A stretch of DNA of 64,000 bases, from positions 114,376-178,375 of the forward strand of contig USAN01000005.1 of assembly GCA_900552645.1 (NCBI GenBank), given 5' to 3'. Below the pieces are notes generated by a model. It did not search any database. It saw nothing but the letters and a program-made list of their open reading frames with translations, and had not been told where the DNA came from. Origin of the DNA: an uncultured Bacteroides sp. GTDB lineage: Bacteria > Bacteroidota > Bacteroidia > Bacteroidales > Bacteroidaceae. Position 1 is the stretch's first letter; the number at the start of each line of letters is the position of its first letter. Shown in pieces: positions 28,735 to 38,000 of the stretch. Both the position numbers and the translations under genes were made by a program.

Positions 28735-29054
28735 GAAAATCAAATCGTAAAACATGACAATATTTTTTACTTACACTAAAACTTTATTTACTGATTATCA
28801 AGCGTATAACAATAAGACACTTCATATAAAATATAATATCATCCCGATATCATTACTACTTAACTCACCTATAAAAAGAGAGATAATAAAGAAACTTGAA
28901 CTATTATTTATTATTATATTAGTATGAAATGGTATTTAATACTAATACAATAAGTAAATGTCACAAATTTCACAATTCCAACACACTGATACAAAGCCAC
29001 TAAAGTGTGAACATTATCCTAGGAATATTCACAAAAGGTTCACAGAGAAGAATA

Positions 29055-29102
29055 AAAAGAGTGCCATATTTTATATTACTATAAATGAAGCACTCTTTTA
29101 AT
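29055..29102 (-). terminator. Hairpin terminator downstream of the small ORF
   Basis: AAAAGAGTGC (29055-29064) is the exact reverse complement of GCACTCTTTT (29090-29099), with an AT-rich loop of 25 bases. It lies 19 bp past the end of the minus-strand 66-codon ORF and could act in either direction. Confidence 0.6.
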
Positions 29103-29117
29103 TTAATCTAACCAAAA

Positions 29118-29318
29118 TTAAATGCATACAAACATGCATGCTATATCCTTATACTTTAAATTATCCTTATTGCATGATTCTTCTTTATGTATTTCACCTA
29201 TTATACTTTTGTTATTATCCATAATCTTCTCATTACAGTTTACGTTCGATGTTTTAGTATTAATGCTTCCAATAAATAACATAAACACAAAAAGAATAAT
29301 CAATCTCCAATTTTCCAT
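29118..29318 (-). CDS. Possible small exported Cys-containing protein
   Basis: 66 codons from an ATG. Residues 1-20 look like a signal peptide (MENWRLIILFVFMLFIGS). The mature part is hydrophilic and carries four Cys (NVNC, EESC, DIAC, MFVC). A possible -7 box (TACTTTTA, one mismatch) lies 34-41 bp upstream, and a perfect-stem terminator lies 19 bp downstream, which together would make a complete small transcription unit. I recognise no family, and a chance ORF in AT-rich DNA is a real alternative. Confidence 0.35.
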   Translation of the reverse strand: MENWRLIILFVFMLFIGSINTKTSNVNCNEKIMDNNKSIIGEIHKEESCNKDNLKYKDIACMFVCI

Positions 29319-29819
29319 AATTAGCTTTCTTCCTATCTTCTTTTTACTATGTAAAAGTATTATGGAAAATATTATTATCCATAGAAAGCCGATTTACAAA
29401 CCGATTTACAAATCATAAAACACTATATATAAGAAGATTAAAGCATGTAAAAATATCATTCCAGTATATAATATAATAAAAATGTAGGCCATTCTACAAA
29501 CTGCATTTCATTTATAATAAGTATCAACTCGTATAAAGTCGATTCAATTTTGTACTATTTCCAAAAAGTTTATTCTAATTTAATCTCTTGTTCTAGTTAA
29601 TATATAGAGAGACATTTTTTTAGAAAATCAGTCATCTATATTTAGAATATATTATTGATATGGGAAAGGTCAGGACATGGCATAAATTTTCCTTTATTTT
29701 CTATTTCAAGCAGTCAAGGAACTATTCAATGTCATAAAAGCAACTTATAGACCAATATCAAAACCGTTACAAAAACTAAATCTACAATAGTAGAAATTAA
29801 TAATAGCTTATAGCCTAAT

Positions 29820-29918
29820 GAGCAATATGCGTTGTCCCAAGCGGAGTTCGTGCTTAAGCTGTGCATAATTTATAGTTGTGCAGTCTATTTCATAGCTTAA
29901 TTCCATACATAAATAACG
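29820..29918 (-). pseudogene. Remnant of a VirE-like (DUF3874-type) gene
   Basis: On the minus strand these 99 bases encode RYLCMELSYEIDCTTIN followed by YAQLKHELRLGQRI, with no stop. This is the same segment as residues of the VirE-like pseudogene at 48731-49297 (RYLCIELNHEIDCTTIN ... YAQLKHELRLGQRI), with a clean four-codon deletion and scattered substitutions. No other part of the gene is seen nearby. It is in the same orientation as the other copy, about 19 kb away. Confidence 0.75.
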
Positions 29919-29930
29919 ACAACTACAAAG

Positions 29931-30018
29931 ACTAAAGTTTTATCAGCATTAAACAACATTTTTATCAGCATTAAACTAAAGTTTTGTCAGCATAAAACTA
30001 AAGTTTCATTAGCACGAA
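29931..30018. repeat. 22-bp tandem repeat, four copies
   Basis: Four head-to-tail units of exactly 22 bp start at 29931, 29953, 29975 and 29997. Consensus ACTAAAGTTTTATCAGCATTAA; the copies differ at a few sites and a fifth decays after a few bases. Each unit has weak dyad symmetry across its junction (AAAC/GTTT). There are no spacers, so it is not a CRISPR array. Confidence 0.8.
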
Positions 30019-30069
30019 ACTATTTGAAACTAATTTAATGATAATGGCGTGACTATGACTGATTTCACG

Positions 30070-30294
30070 TTAGATGAAATACAAATGTTCCATCACCATC
30101 TTTCTTTTAAGCAATGCAATATCCGCTATTTCATATATAACTCGTTTAACAGCTTTGAGTTTATTAACAAGCCCTTCAGTAATACTATTTGTAATATTAT
30201 GCTCTATCGTATTCTTAACAGCTTTAAAGTCATATTTTAGTCCAATGAGAACGGTCTTCAAGAACTGAACATGTGTTTTCCGGTAATGTTTCAT
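30070..30294 (-). pseudogene. C-terminal remnant of an ISL3-type transposase
   Basis: 74 codons whose middle reads FKAVKNTIEHNITNS then ITEGLVNKLKAVKRVIY and ALLKRKM. This is the end of the DDE domain of the ISL3 (IS204/IS1001/IS1096/IS1165) family, where the final catalytic Glu sits in the SxGxxEGxxNxxKxxKR context. The first three quarters of the transposase and the inverted repeats are missing, so the element is dead. It lies just outside the arabinan PUL. Confidence 0.65.
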
Positions 30295-30347
30295 CCATTA
30301 GATTATGCGCAGAATGGGGGTACACGTAAAAAAAGAGATATCGTGCC

Positions 30348-31316
30348 CTATTGCACTCCTTCACTTGTCATCTGTACTCTTTTCATACTACCATCAGCAT
30401 TATAATAAAGACGATCAATACATAAAGAACGGCGGAAACCACATCCATCTGTATTTATTGCTCCATTATGATAAATGAAATACCATTTGTCTTTAAACTC
30501 AACTATCGCCTGATGATTGGTATTACTATTGCCGGCAATCTCATTAAGAATGCCTTTATATTGCCAAGGTCCATTTATGTTACGGCTCATTGCATAGCAT
30601 ATCTTCTCCGGAAACTCGGAAGCATATGATAGATAGTACCATCCATCTTTTTTATGAAGCCAAGGAGCCTCTGTAAAACGTGGAAGGTCGATAGGAATTA
30701 TTGGTCCGTCAAGCTCTATCATGTTCTTCTTAAGCCTGGCATAATAACACTGACTGTTTCCCCAGCATAAATAAGCCTGACCATCATCATCGATAAAGAC
30801 TGTAGGATCTATATCATCCCAATAGCTCTTGCTGCGTTCTGTTGTCATACTGTTGGTGACAAGAGCTGTACCGCGAGCATCTTTGAATGGTCCTGTTGGG
30901 CTATCGGAAACAGCAACACCAATGGACTTACCTGTATCGGTTTTATGTTCAATAGTAACATACCAATAAAATTTGCCATCACGCTCTATAACCTGGCTTG
31001 CCCATGCTTCACCTTTTGCCCAATAGAAATCAGTTGCTTTAAGTGTATATGAGTGTTCAGTAAAATTCTTCATATCTTTTGTAGAGAGAATACACCATTC
31101 GTTCATAACATATCTCTGTTCAGGAGCAGGAGCCTCATCATGTCCGGCATAGATATATAGAGTGCCATCATGCACCATTGCAGCAGGATCACCCAAATAC
31201 TTATCTTTTACAATTGGATTTCCATCGGCAACGATTGTACGAATTGTCTGAGCCGTTGCCACAGAGGCAACGACTACAAGACAACAACTAACCAAACCCT
31301 TATATAAAATATTCAT
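30348..31316 (-). CDS. Periplasmic GH43 arabinofuranosidase-like enzyme
   Basis: 322 residues: signal peptide ending ATAQ (about residue 23) and one GH43 five-bladed propeller, with no extra module. Catalytic residues visible: base D43 in YLGDPAA, modulator Asp in DDIDPTV, acid Glu in FTEAPWL. Lack of a lipobox suggests the periplasm. Last gene of the minus-strand operon GH43 - GH51 - GH43 with 15-bp gaps. By position and size it corresponds to BT0369 of the B. theta arabinan locus (recalled as a side-chain arabinofuranosidase); linkage specificity here is inferred. Confidence 0.87.
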   Translation of the reverse strand: MNILYKGLVSCCLVVVASVATAQTIRTIVADGNPIVKDKYLGDPAAMVHDGTLYIYAGHDEAPAPEQRYVMNEWCILSTKDMKNFTEHSYTLKATDFYWAKGEAWASQVIERDGKFYWYVTIEHKTDTGKSIGVAVSDSPTGPFKDARGTALVTNSMTTERSKSYWDDIDPTVFIDDDGQAYLCWGNSQCYYARLKKNMIELDGPIIPIDLPRFTEAPWLHKKDGWYYLSYASEFPEKICYAMSRNINGPWQYKGILNEIAGNSNTNHQAIVEFKDKWYFIYHNGAINTDGCGFRRSLCIDRLYYNADGSMKRVQMTSEGVQ

Positions 31317-31331
31317 ACCTATTGCTTTGTA

Positions 31332-33311
31332 CTATTTAGTTATTTTCTTGAATTTATAAATCACGAATGTCTTTGCAGGAACTGCAGTTTTAAGCATATT
31401 GCCTTCTACTTGTGCAGATGATTTAGTAGGCTTTATAGCCTCAGGATTCTCCAAAGTGTTGTCTGCATCCATATTGTCTGAATGGAATGTTATGCACTCA
31501 CCATACGATAGAATGGACTTCTTGTTCAATCCTGCAAAAGTAAGCTCTATATTTTGTGTCTTATCAGATGTATTGACAACCTTTACAATATAGCTTTTCG
31601 TATCATTATCCCATACAGCACTTGCAAATAGTCCGTTCTGTCCATCCTGACCGCTTACCGGTTTCTTATCCATAGTAAGAGAGAGCACATTGGAGCCCTT
31701 GTTCATTGCATAAAGTTGCTGTACATAATAGCTACAACTCTTCATAGAGTTCAAGTTGTCGAACCATATCATATCAGGACGCCATTGCCATCCTTCTACA
31801 TGTGCAAACAAAGGCGCGTATGTTGCCATGTGAACAATATCGGCATTACGTTCAAGACCTGTCATGAATGCAGCCTCAAGCAAAGCGGCCTCGAAATGAT
31901 TCCATTTTTTTCCTTTACCATGGCAAGCATATTCACCTGCAAAAACCTTTGGACCCTTACGGTCATAATTGTCATAACGATTGCCCTGTGATAGGAACCA
32001 TGACTCGGGACGATAGAAATGTTCATCAACCAAGTCAGCCTTCTGCTTCTTCATTTCAGGCCACAAATAGTCAAATTGTTTTCCTTCAGAGTCAGGACCG
32101 GAGCTACCTATTATCTTTATTTCAGGATGAGCCTTTCGCATAGCCTCAACGAAAGGTTTCAGATGTTCGGGATAGATAGAATCCCACTGCTCATTGCCAA
32201 TACCTATGAACTTAAGGTTAAAGGGAGCAGGATGTCCCATATCTGCACGAAGTTTTCCCCATTTTGTAGATGCGTCTCCATTGGCAAACTCTATAAGATC
32301 GAGAGCATCCTGAATATATGGCGCAAGCTCACTCATTTTTGGTTGCACTGAGTTGTCCGAGTTCTGGAACTGACATATCAATCCAACATTAAGAATAGGA
32401 AGCGGTTCGGCCCCTATCTCTTCCGAAAGTTGAAAATATTCATAAAATCCCAATCCATAGCTTTGGAAATAGTCTGGATAGAAACGATGAGGGAATGTAT
32501 AGTGCCAGCGGTTCTCATTAGTAGGACGGTTTTCAACAGGACCAACAGTATTCTTCCACTGATAACGCGTGTCAATATCTGTTCCCTCTACAATACAGCC
32601 ACCAGGGAAGCGAAATACTCCTGGATGTATATCATAAAGTGCCTGAGCCAAGTCTTTACGCATGCCGTTCTTATGACCTTTCCATGTGTCGACAGGAAAT
32701 AGTGATACATGCTCTAGGTCAATAGGTCCGTCACTTGTCATGAAAATACGCAAGTGAGCCTTTGCTATCGTAATAGGAGAAGTTAGCACTACCTCATACT
32801 GTTTCCACTCTTTTGAATCTATATTTATTTCTTGATTTACAAACGCTTGCGATTCTCCCATAGAGGCATTATCTATCAATTCAACACGGATCTTTTGATT
32901 ATCCCCTCGTGCCCAAACAGAGAATCTGTATTGTGCATTCTGTTTAAGCCCTATTCCAAAGAAGCCTTCATTCTCTATTCCTGTATGTTTGTGTGCATGT
33001 CCTGCATTCTCAAGATGTACGTAATGCGGATTGCGTTCAAATGGACCATCATCTTTAACAGTAACTTTACCGAATGTATTCCATCCCATAAGGTTTTGAG
33101 TGAATTCAAAAGAACGGTTCTTTATAAGTTCAGCATATAGTCCTCCATCAGCACCATAGTTTATGTCCTCAAAAAAGAGTCCATACATAGTTGGTTGCAC
33201 TTTTGCACCAACCTTGTTTGTCTGAACTACCATTCGGTTCACATCTTGCCCCTGAATACTAAGAGATGTCATAGCAAGACAAGCTAAGAGTACGTTGTTT
33301 CGTAATTTCAT
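31332..33311 (-). CDS. GH51 alpha-L-arabinofuranosidase
   Basis: 659 residues with signal peptide ending IQGQD (about residue 21). An N-terminal GH51 segment (TMYGLFFEDINYGADGGLYAELIKNRSFEF) encloses a CBM4-like module (about 75-205). The TIM barrel carries the acid/base E374 in GIGNEQWD and the nucleophile E460 in VFAGEYACHG, and the C-terminal beta domain ends the protein. It removes terminal alpha-L-arabinofuranose from arabino-oligosaccharides, predicted in the periplasm. Middle gene of the minus-strand operon. Matches BT0368 in the B. theta arabinan locus by order and type. Confidence 0.92.
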   Translation of the reverse strand: MKLRNNVLLACLAMTSLSIQGQDVNRMVVQTNKVGAKVQPTMYGLFFEDINYGADGGLYAELIKNRSFEFTQNLMGWNTFGKVTVKDDGPFERNPHYVHLENAGHAHKHTGIENEGFFGIGLKQNAQYRFSVWARGDNQKIRVELIDNASMGESQAFVNQEINIDSKEWKQYEVVLTSPITIAKAHLRIFMTSDGPIDLEHVSLFPVDTWKGHKNGMRKDLAQALYDIHPGVFRFPGGCIVEGTDIDTRYQWKNTVGPVENRPTNENRWHYTFPHRFYPDYFQSYGLGFYEYFQLSEEIGAEPLPILNVGLICQFQNSDNSVQPKMSELAPYIQDALDLIEFANGDASTKWGKLRADMGHPAPFNLKFIGIGNEQWDSIYPEHLKPFVEAMRKAHPEIKIIGSSGPDSEGKQFDYLWPEMKKQKADLVDEHFYRPESWFLSQGNRYDNYDRKGPKVFAGEYACHGKGKKWNHFEAALLEAAFMTGLERNADIVHMATYAPLFAHVEGWQWRPDMIWFDNLNSMKSCSYYVQQLYAMNKGSNVLSLTMDKKPVSGQDGQNGLFASAVWDNDTKSYIVKVVNTSDKTQNIELTFAGLNKKSILSYGECITFHSDNMDADNTLENPEAIKPTKSSAQVEGNMLKTAVPAKTFVIYKFKKITK

Positions 33312-33326
33312 AGTATATATTATTAG

Positions 33327-34823
33327 TTATTTAATTCTTTTTCCCCATACGGAGCATCCACGACTATCTAGTCCTGTAAAGAGTACTGTCTCTCTCTCAT
33401 TCTCCCAATCCTGTCCGCTGTGTATGCGTAAATTCTCAATCCTCTCTCCTTCCACATAAATATTAAGCATCTGGTCCTTCATCCTAAATACCCAAGAACC
33501 GTTTGTCAACTTCCCATCAGGATTAATGCTGAATGTAGTAGAAACAGCTTGTTCTCCATCTCTAAGATTTCCCTCTCCCCACAGAATCTGTCCTGCTTCG
33601 AGTTTTCTTCGCAATTCAGGTTCCTTAAGACGTATTATCTCCCACTCGCCAACTAAATCTTGTGCTTTAAACTTACGCGCTTTTACTCCTGCATAACGCT
33701 CAGGAGATACTACCGGCCAACCATCAGGAGTAAAGAATAGTTGACGAACATGCAAGTCCATCATCTGATTTTCTGGTGCAAGTCTTCCTTGATGAACCAT
33801 GAAATAGTTACCATTGCCAGCTTCAATTATGCCACAATGTGCTGTTCCTGCCCATCCTGTATGATTTTGAAATCTATATGGAGCAGTAAGAACCGGAACA
33901 TTGTTTGTCGTATCTTTCACTTCGAGACCATTGAAGTCAAGAAACGGACCTTCTGCACTATTCGACCTACCTACACGTACATTGTATGTTGTCATCAATG
34001 GATCGTATGAGTCGAATAGATAATATTTATCAGTCTCTTTTGAGTATAAAATCTCAGGAGCCTCAAGGTTATCTTTCTTGTAATCTGCACGTCGTGCTGT
34101 GAGATGTCCTTTATCATTAGCTTTAAGTGTAAGACCTGTTTCGGGATTCAACTCAACACAATACAATCCTCCAAAATATGATCCGTAATGCATCCACCAA
34201 CGTCCTGTTTTTGGATCAGCTATAATAGAGGGATCGATTGAGTTCATTGCATCACCTTTTCCTGTTTTCACAACACACCCTTTCTGAATCCATGGCCCTT
34301 CGGGAGAGTCAGATTCAGCCATACCTATATAAGATGTATTCTCCCCAAAGGCAGATACACTATAGTATAGACGGAATTGTTTGTTATATGGTATTATATA
34401 TGGAGCCCATATATTTTGGGCTCCCCTCCCATTGGCTTGAGAATGCACCCACTCAACTGCAGGTAATGGTATATCTTTAAATGCCCAGCCAAGAAAATCC
34501 CAATGTACTAAATCAGAAGAACGTCGCACCTGAATATAGCCTATCGGCACATTGTGCTTTTGCGCCTCTTGCTTGTTCTCACCAAATATAGCATCGGTGG
34601 AGTACATATAGTAATAATTTCCGATCTTCTTGCAGGCAGGGTCGTGGACATTGTATGTTCCCCAACTACGATAATTCTGCATTGCCGAGAGTGAATGATA
34701 ATCATCTGCCCATGGATTAGGATTATTACTTGGAGTGAATGTTGATTGAGCATTTATACTCATTGCACAAAAAGCAGATGCGACAAAAGCCATCTTTTGG
34801 ATTGATAATATATGTTTTAACAT
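33327..34823 (-). CDS. GH43 arabinanase-type enzyme
   Basis: 498 residues. Signal peptide ending SINAQ (about residue 26). GH43 propeller (about 50-375): base D61 in YNVHDPAC, modulator Asp in SIDPSIIADPKTGRWWMHYGSYFGG, acid Glu in LEAPEIL. The GGLYCVELNPETG and GWAGTAHCG segments are typical of endo/exo-1,5-arabinanases. A C-terminal beta domain (about 385-498, LVGEWEIIRL ... VWGKRIK) is of the kind that caps these enzymes and supplies a residue at the active site. First gene of the operon, next to the HTCS gene and divergent from it; its promoter carries the paired TTTRTCCAC repeats. Corresponds to BT0367 by order. Confidence 0.88.
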   Translation of the reverse strand: MLKHILSIQKMAFVASAFCAMSINAQSTFTPSNNPNPWADDYHSLSAMQNYRSWGTYNVHDPACKKIGNYYYMYSTDAIFGENKQEAQKHNVPIGYIQVRRSSDLVHWDFLGWAFKDIPLPAVEWVHSQANGRGAQNIWAPYIIPYNKQFRLYYSVSAFGENTSYIGMAESDSPEGPWIQKGCVVKTGKGDAMNSIDPSIIADPKTGRWWMHYGSYFGGLYCVELNPETGLTLKANDKGHLTARRADYKKDNLEAPEILYSKETDKYYLFDSYDPLMTTYNVRVGRSNSAEGPFLDFNGLEVKDTTNNVPVLTAPYRFQNHTGWAGTAHCGIIEAGNGNYFMVHQGRLAPENQMMDLHVRQLFFTPDGWPVVSPERYAGVKARKFKAQDLVGEWEIIRLKEPELRRKLEAGQILWGEGNLRDGEQAVSTTFSINPDGKLTNGSWVFRMKDQMLNIYVEGERIENLRIHSGQDWENERETVLFTGLDSRGCSVWGKRIK

Positions 34824-34855
34824 AGCGTATTGATAATATTATAATTCTTCTGATA

Positions 34856-34863
34856 CAAATTTA
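34856..34863 (-). promoter_or_regulatory. -7 box of the GH43-GH51-GH43 operon
   Basis: Minus strand TAAATTTG is a full match to TAnnTTTG, 33 bp from the ATG at 34823. Exactly 20 bp separate it from the proximal operator repeat, as at susC. Confidence 0.65.
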
Positions 34864-34883
34864 TAATCATACCGGTAGCAGTA

Positions 34884-34914
34884 GGTGGACAAAATTTCAT
34901 ATTGAGTGGACAAA
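34884..34914 (-). promoter_or_regulatory. Paired operator repeat ahead of the GH43-GH51-GH43 operon
   Basis: Plus strand GTGGACAAA occurs at 34885-34893 and 34906-34914, so on the minus strand TTTGTCCAC is repeated directly with a 21-bp period. The proximal copy extends to TTTGTCCACC (34893-34884). The same arrangement precedes susC. This is the likely binding site of the AraC-type domain of the HTCS (inference). Confidence 0.7.
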
Positions 34915-34930
34915 TCTCCTCACCTCTATT

Positions 34931-34977
34931 TTTATCCACCTTTTTATTTTTTCAGATACATTTATCCACTATCTTTA
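34931..34977 (+). promoter_or_regulatory. Two further operator copies and -7-like box ahead of the HTCS gene
   Basis: TTTATCCAC occurs at 34931-34939 and 34961-34969, both in the plus direction, with a 30-bp rather than 21-bp period. The second runs straight into TATCTTTA (34970-34977), one mismatch from TAnnTTTG, so a protein bound there would cover the promoter. This suggests autorepression or weak constitutive expression of the HTCS (inference). Confidence 0.5.
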
Positions 34978-35008
34978 CTTTCATAAAAACAAAATACCTC
35001 TATTACCT

Positions 35009-38000
35009 ATGATAAAACGAATCCTGATACTGCTATGCCTGATACTGGTAGGCCTTAATCTTATCAATGCTCAACACAATGAGATTTCAAGGAAATGGAT
35101 AGACAAGTATAACTTTACATCTATAACAATAAACGAGGGATTACCACACAATTTTATTGATGATATAAAGAAAGACAGTCGCGGATTTTTATGGATTGCA
35201 ACAGCAGGAGGAGGAATAACAAGATACGACGGACGTGAATTCACCAAATTCAACATCGCTACACCACAAGCACAACTGAAAGGTAACTTTATAATAAAAT
35301 GCCTACAGGACGACTTCAACAGAATGTGGATAGTAGGGGAACAAGGTATTGACCTGATAGATATCTATACCCTTAAATCTGTTATTCCTACCGATAAATC
35401 AAAACAATTTTCAAAACTAAGCCAATCTCCATCTCATTATATATATAAGGATTCAAAGAAAAATATATGGATAGCATCCGAAAACAGACTTTATAAGATT
35501 TGTATGAATAACAGCGGCAATATTGTCTCTGTGAACCATATACTCAGTGTAAAAGATGGTCAATCCGTAACCACACTATTAGAAGTGGATAACTATATGT
35601 GGATTAATTACTACAATGAGATTAGAAGAATTCCTATAGATATAAAAAAGGAAATTACCCCGATGGTAATATCACAGCTGCTTACGCTGCCATCAGACTC
35701 ATACATCCTTGCCATGTATAAAAAGGATAATGAGATATGGATTGGGAGCAACAACGGATTATTCAGATATAGTACATCATCAGAAAAGATGCACCACTAT
35801 ACATACAACGCAGCAATCCATTCATCACTATCACAGAACTTCATAACAGATATAGCAGAGACTAAAGAACATACCTTGATTATATCAACCCTGAAAGGTA
35901 TCAACATATACGACCCAATAACAAATACATTCGAAAGAATAGGTATTGACTGTAATGAGGAATTTATGGGAAGTAGCATATCAAGATGCCTCAATAGCGA
36001 TTTCGTGAACTGTATGCTCACAGACAATGATATAATTTGGATTGGTACAGAGACTGGAGGATTGAATAAAATGACTTCACGAGACCTTGACATGACCAAC
36101 TTTTTGCATACTAAAGACATTTCCAACAGTCTCTCGAGGAATCTTGTCAATGCAATATACAAAGAGCCTAATGGGACTTTATGGGTTGGTACAGTAGAGG
36201 GAGGTTTGAACCGTATGGACTCAAATGATAAAGGATTTACTCACTTTACCACATCATCATCGGCACACCTTAGCCACAACTCTATCAGTGCTCTTGCTGC
36301 GGATAACCAAAGAAGGCTATGGATAGGTACATGGGGAGGAGGCATAGGATGGATGGATATGAACAAACCTACTATATTCCATCACATCACGAATAATGAA
36401 GAGTATTTTGACAATGGTTTCATTGGGGTATTGGAATATGATAAGTTAAATGACTTGATATGGATTGGTACGAACCGTAACATCCTTGTTTATGACATTA
36501 AAAAAGAGAAGATACTTGATCCTTTCAACGGGAAAAGAAAGGATATTATAACCGGAAGCTTGGGAACATGCATAGACAAGAACCAAAACCTTTGGATTGG
36601 CTCAACTGCAGGTATGTATCAGATTGATCTTAAGAGCTATTCATCAGGTAATGTGAGATATAAACTATACCGTTTTAAGTTGGATAATCCTAAATCAAAA
36701 CTTTTGGAAAAGGTTACTGCTATATGCCAATCTAAGGACGGTACTATGTGGGTAGGCAGCAATGGATATGGTGTATACAGGTCCATAGAAGAGAAGAATG
36801 GAGTATACAAGTTCAAGTCATACACCACCGACAATGGTCTGTCCAACAACAGTGTACGAGGCATAGTAGAAGACAATTATGGAAATATGTGGATAACCAC
36901 AAACAATGGTCTATCTTGTCTTAACCCATCAAAAGAGGTATTTAGAAATTATACAGAGAATGATGGACTGGCATGCAATCAATTCTATTGGAATGCAGCC
37001 AAACGCGATGAAAATGGAGAGATTTATCTGGGTTGTTTGAATGGCCTTATAATCATAAAGCCTGGACATAGCAATATAACAAACAAAATAGTTCCTCTTG
37101 CATATACTCACCTAAAGGTACAGAATGAAGAGAAATCACTCGATAAGGGTATATTCAACCTACACGAGAGTGATAAGAACATTAGTATAGAGTTTACTTC
37201 ACTTGACTATGGAGCGATGGATGGCGCTATATACTCTTATCGCCTTTTAGGTTTCGACAACCAATGGATTAATAGCATAAAAAGCCGCAACTTCGTAACA
37301 TATGCAAATCTTCCTGCCGGAGAATATACATTTGAGTTGCGATACGCACCAGATGGAATACATTGGCAAAGTGAGACTCTGAGAGTTCCTATAAATGTAT
37401 CTCCATATTTCTACAAGACAATATGGTTTATACTAATTATGATAGTATTGGCCTCTGCCATAACATACAGATTGCTGTCATGGAGAATGCAGCAGTTCCG
37501 AAAGCAGCAGAAACTCTTGCACCAGATGGTTAAGCAGAGAACCATCGAGCTTGAGACACAGAAAACCATGCTAAAAGAACAGGCTACAGAATTGACAAAT
37601 CAGATTGATCTCCTCAAAGAACAGAATGACAAGATAACGCATCAGAAGAGCCAGATTATGGAGATGTCTCGCAAGGTGGAGGAATTGACTATCGACAAGC
37701 TGTCGTTCTTTACAAACATTACACATGAGTTCCGCACACCTCTTACACTTATAATAGGACCGATAGAACGTGCACTAAAGTTAAGTTATAACCCACAGGT
37801 AATTGAGCAACTACACTTTGTAGAGCGTAACTCACGATACCTCCTATCACTTGTCAATCAACTTATGGATTTCAGGAAAGTGGAATCGGATAAGATGGTG
37901 ATAAACCTCAATGCAGGCAATTTCACACAATTCCTATTCGAGGTGATGACTACATTTAAAGCTTATGCAAAAGAACGAGAAATAGAATTGGAATGTAATA

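Larger units (their letters stand above)
28735..30069. other. Largely gene-free, AT-rich stretch with remnants
   Basis: No normal-sized gene. It holds a hairpin terminator (29055-29102), a possible 66-codon exported ORF (29118-29318), a 12-bp sequence repeated in tandem near 29389-29412, a VirE-gene remnant (29820-29918) and a 22-bp tandem repeat (29931-30018). The rest is strongly AT-rich and shows nothing I can name. Confidence 0.7.

Noticed and set aside
29122..29418. A 98-codon plus-strand frame over the possible small exported protein.
   Set aside because: It is Ile/Leu/Ser-rich with a repetitive end (KPIYKPIYK), typical of AT-rich non-coding DNA, and no promoter or terminator suits it.
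29931..30018. The tandem 22-bp repeats as a CRISPR array.
   Set aside because: Units are head to tail with no spacers, and no cas genes are in the window.
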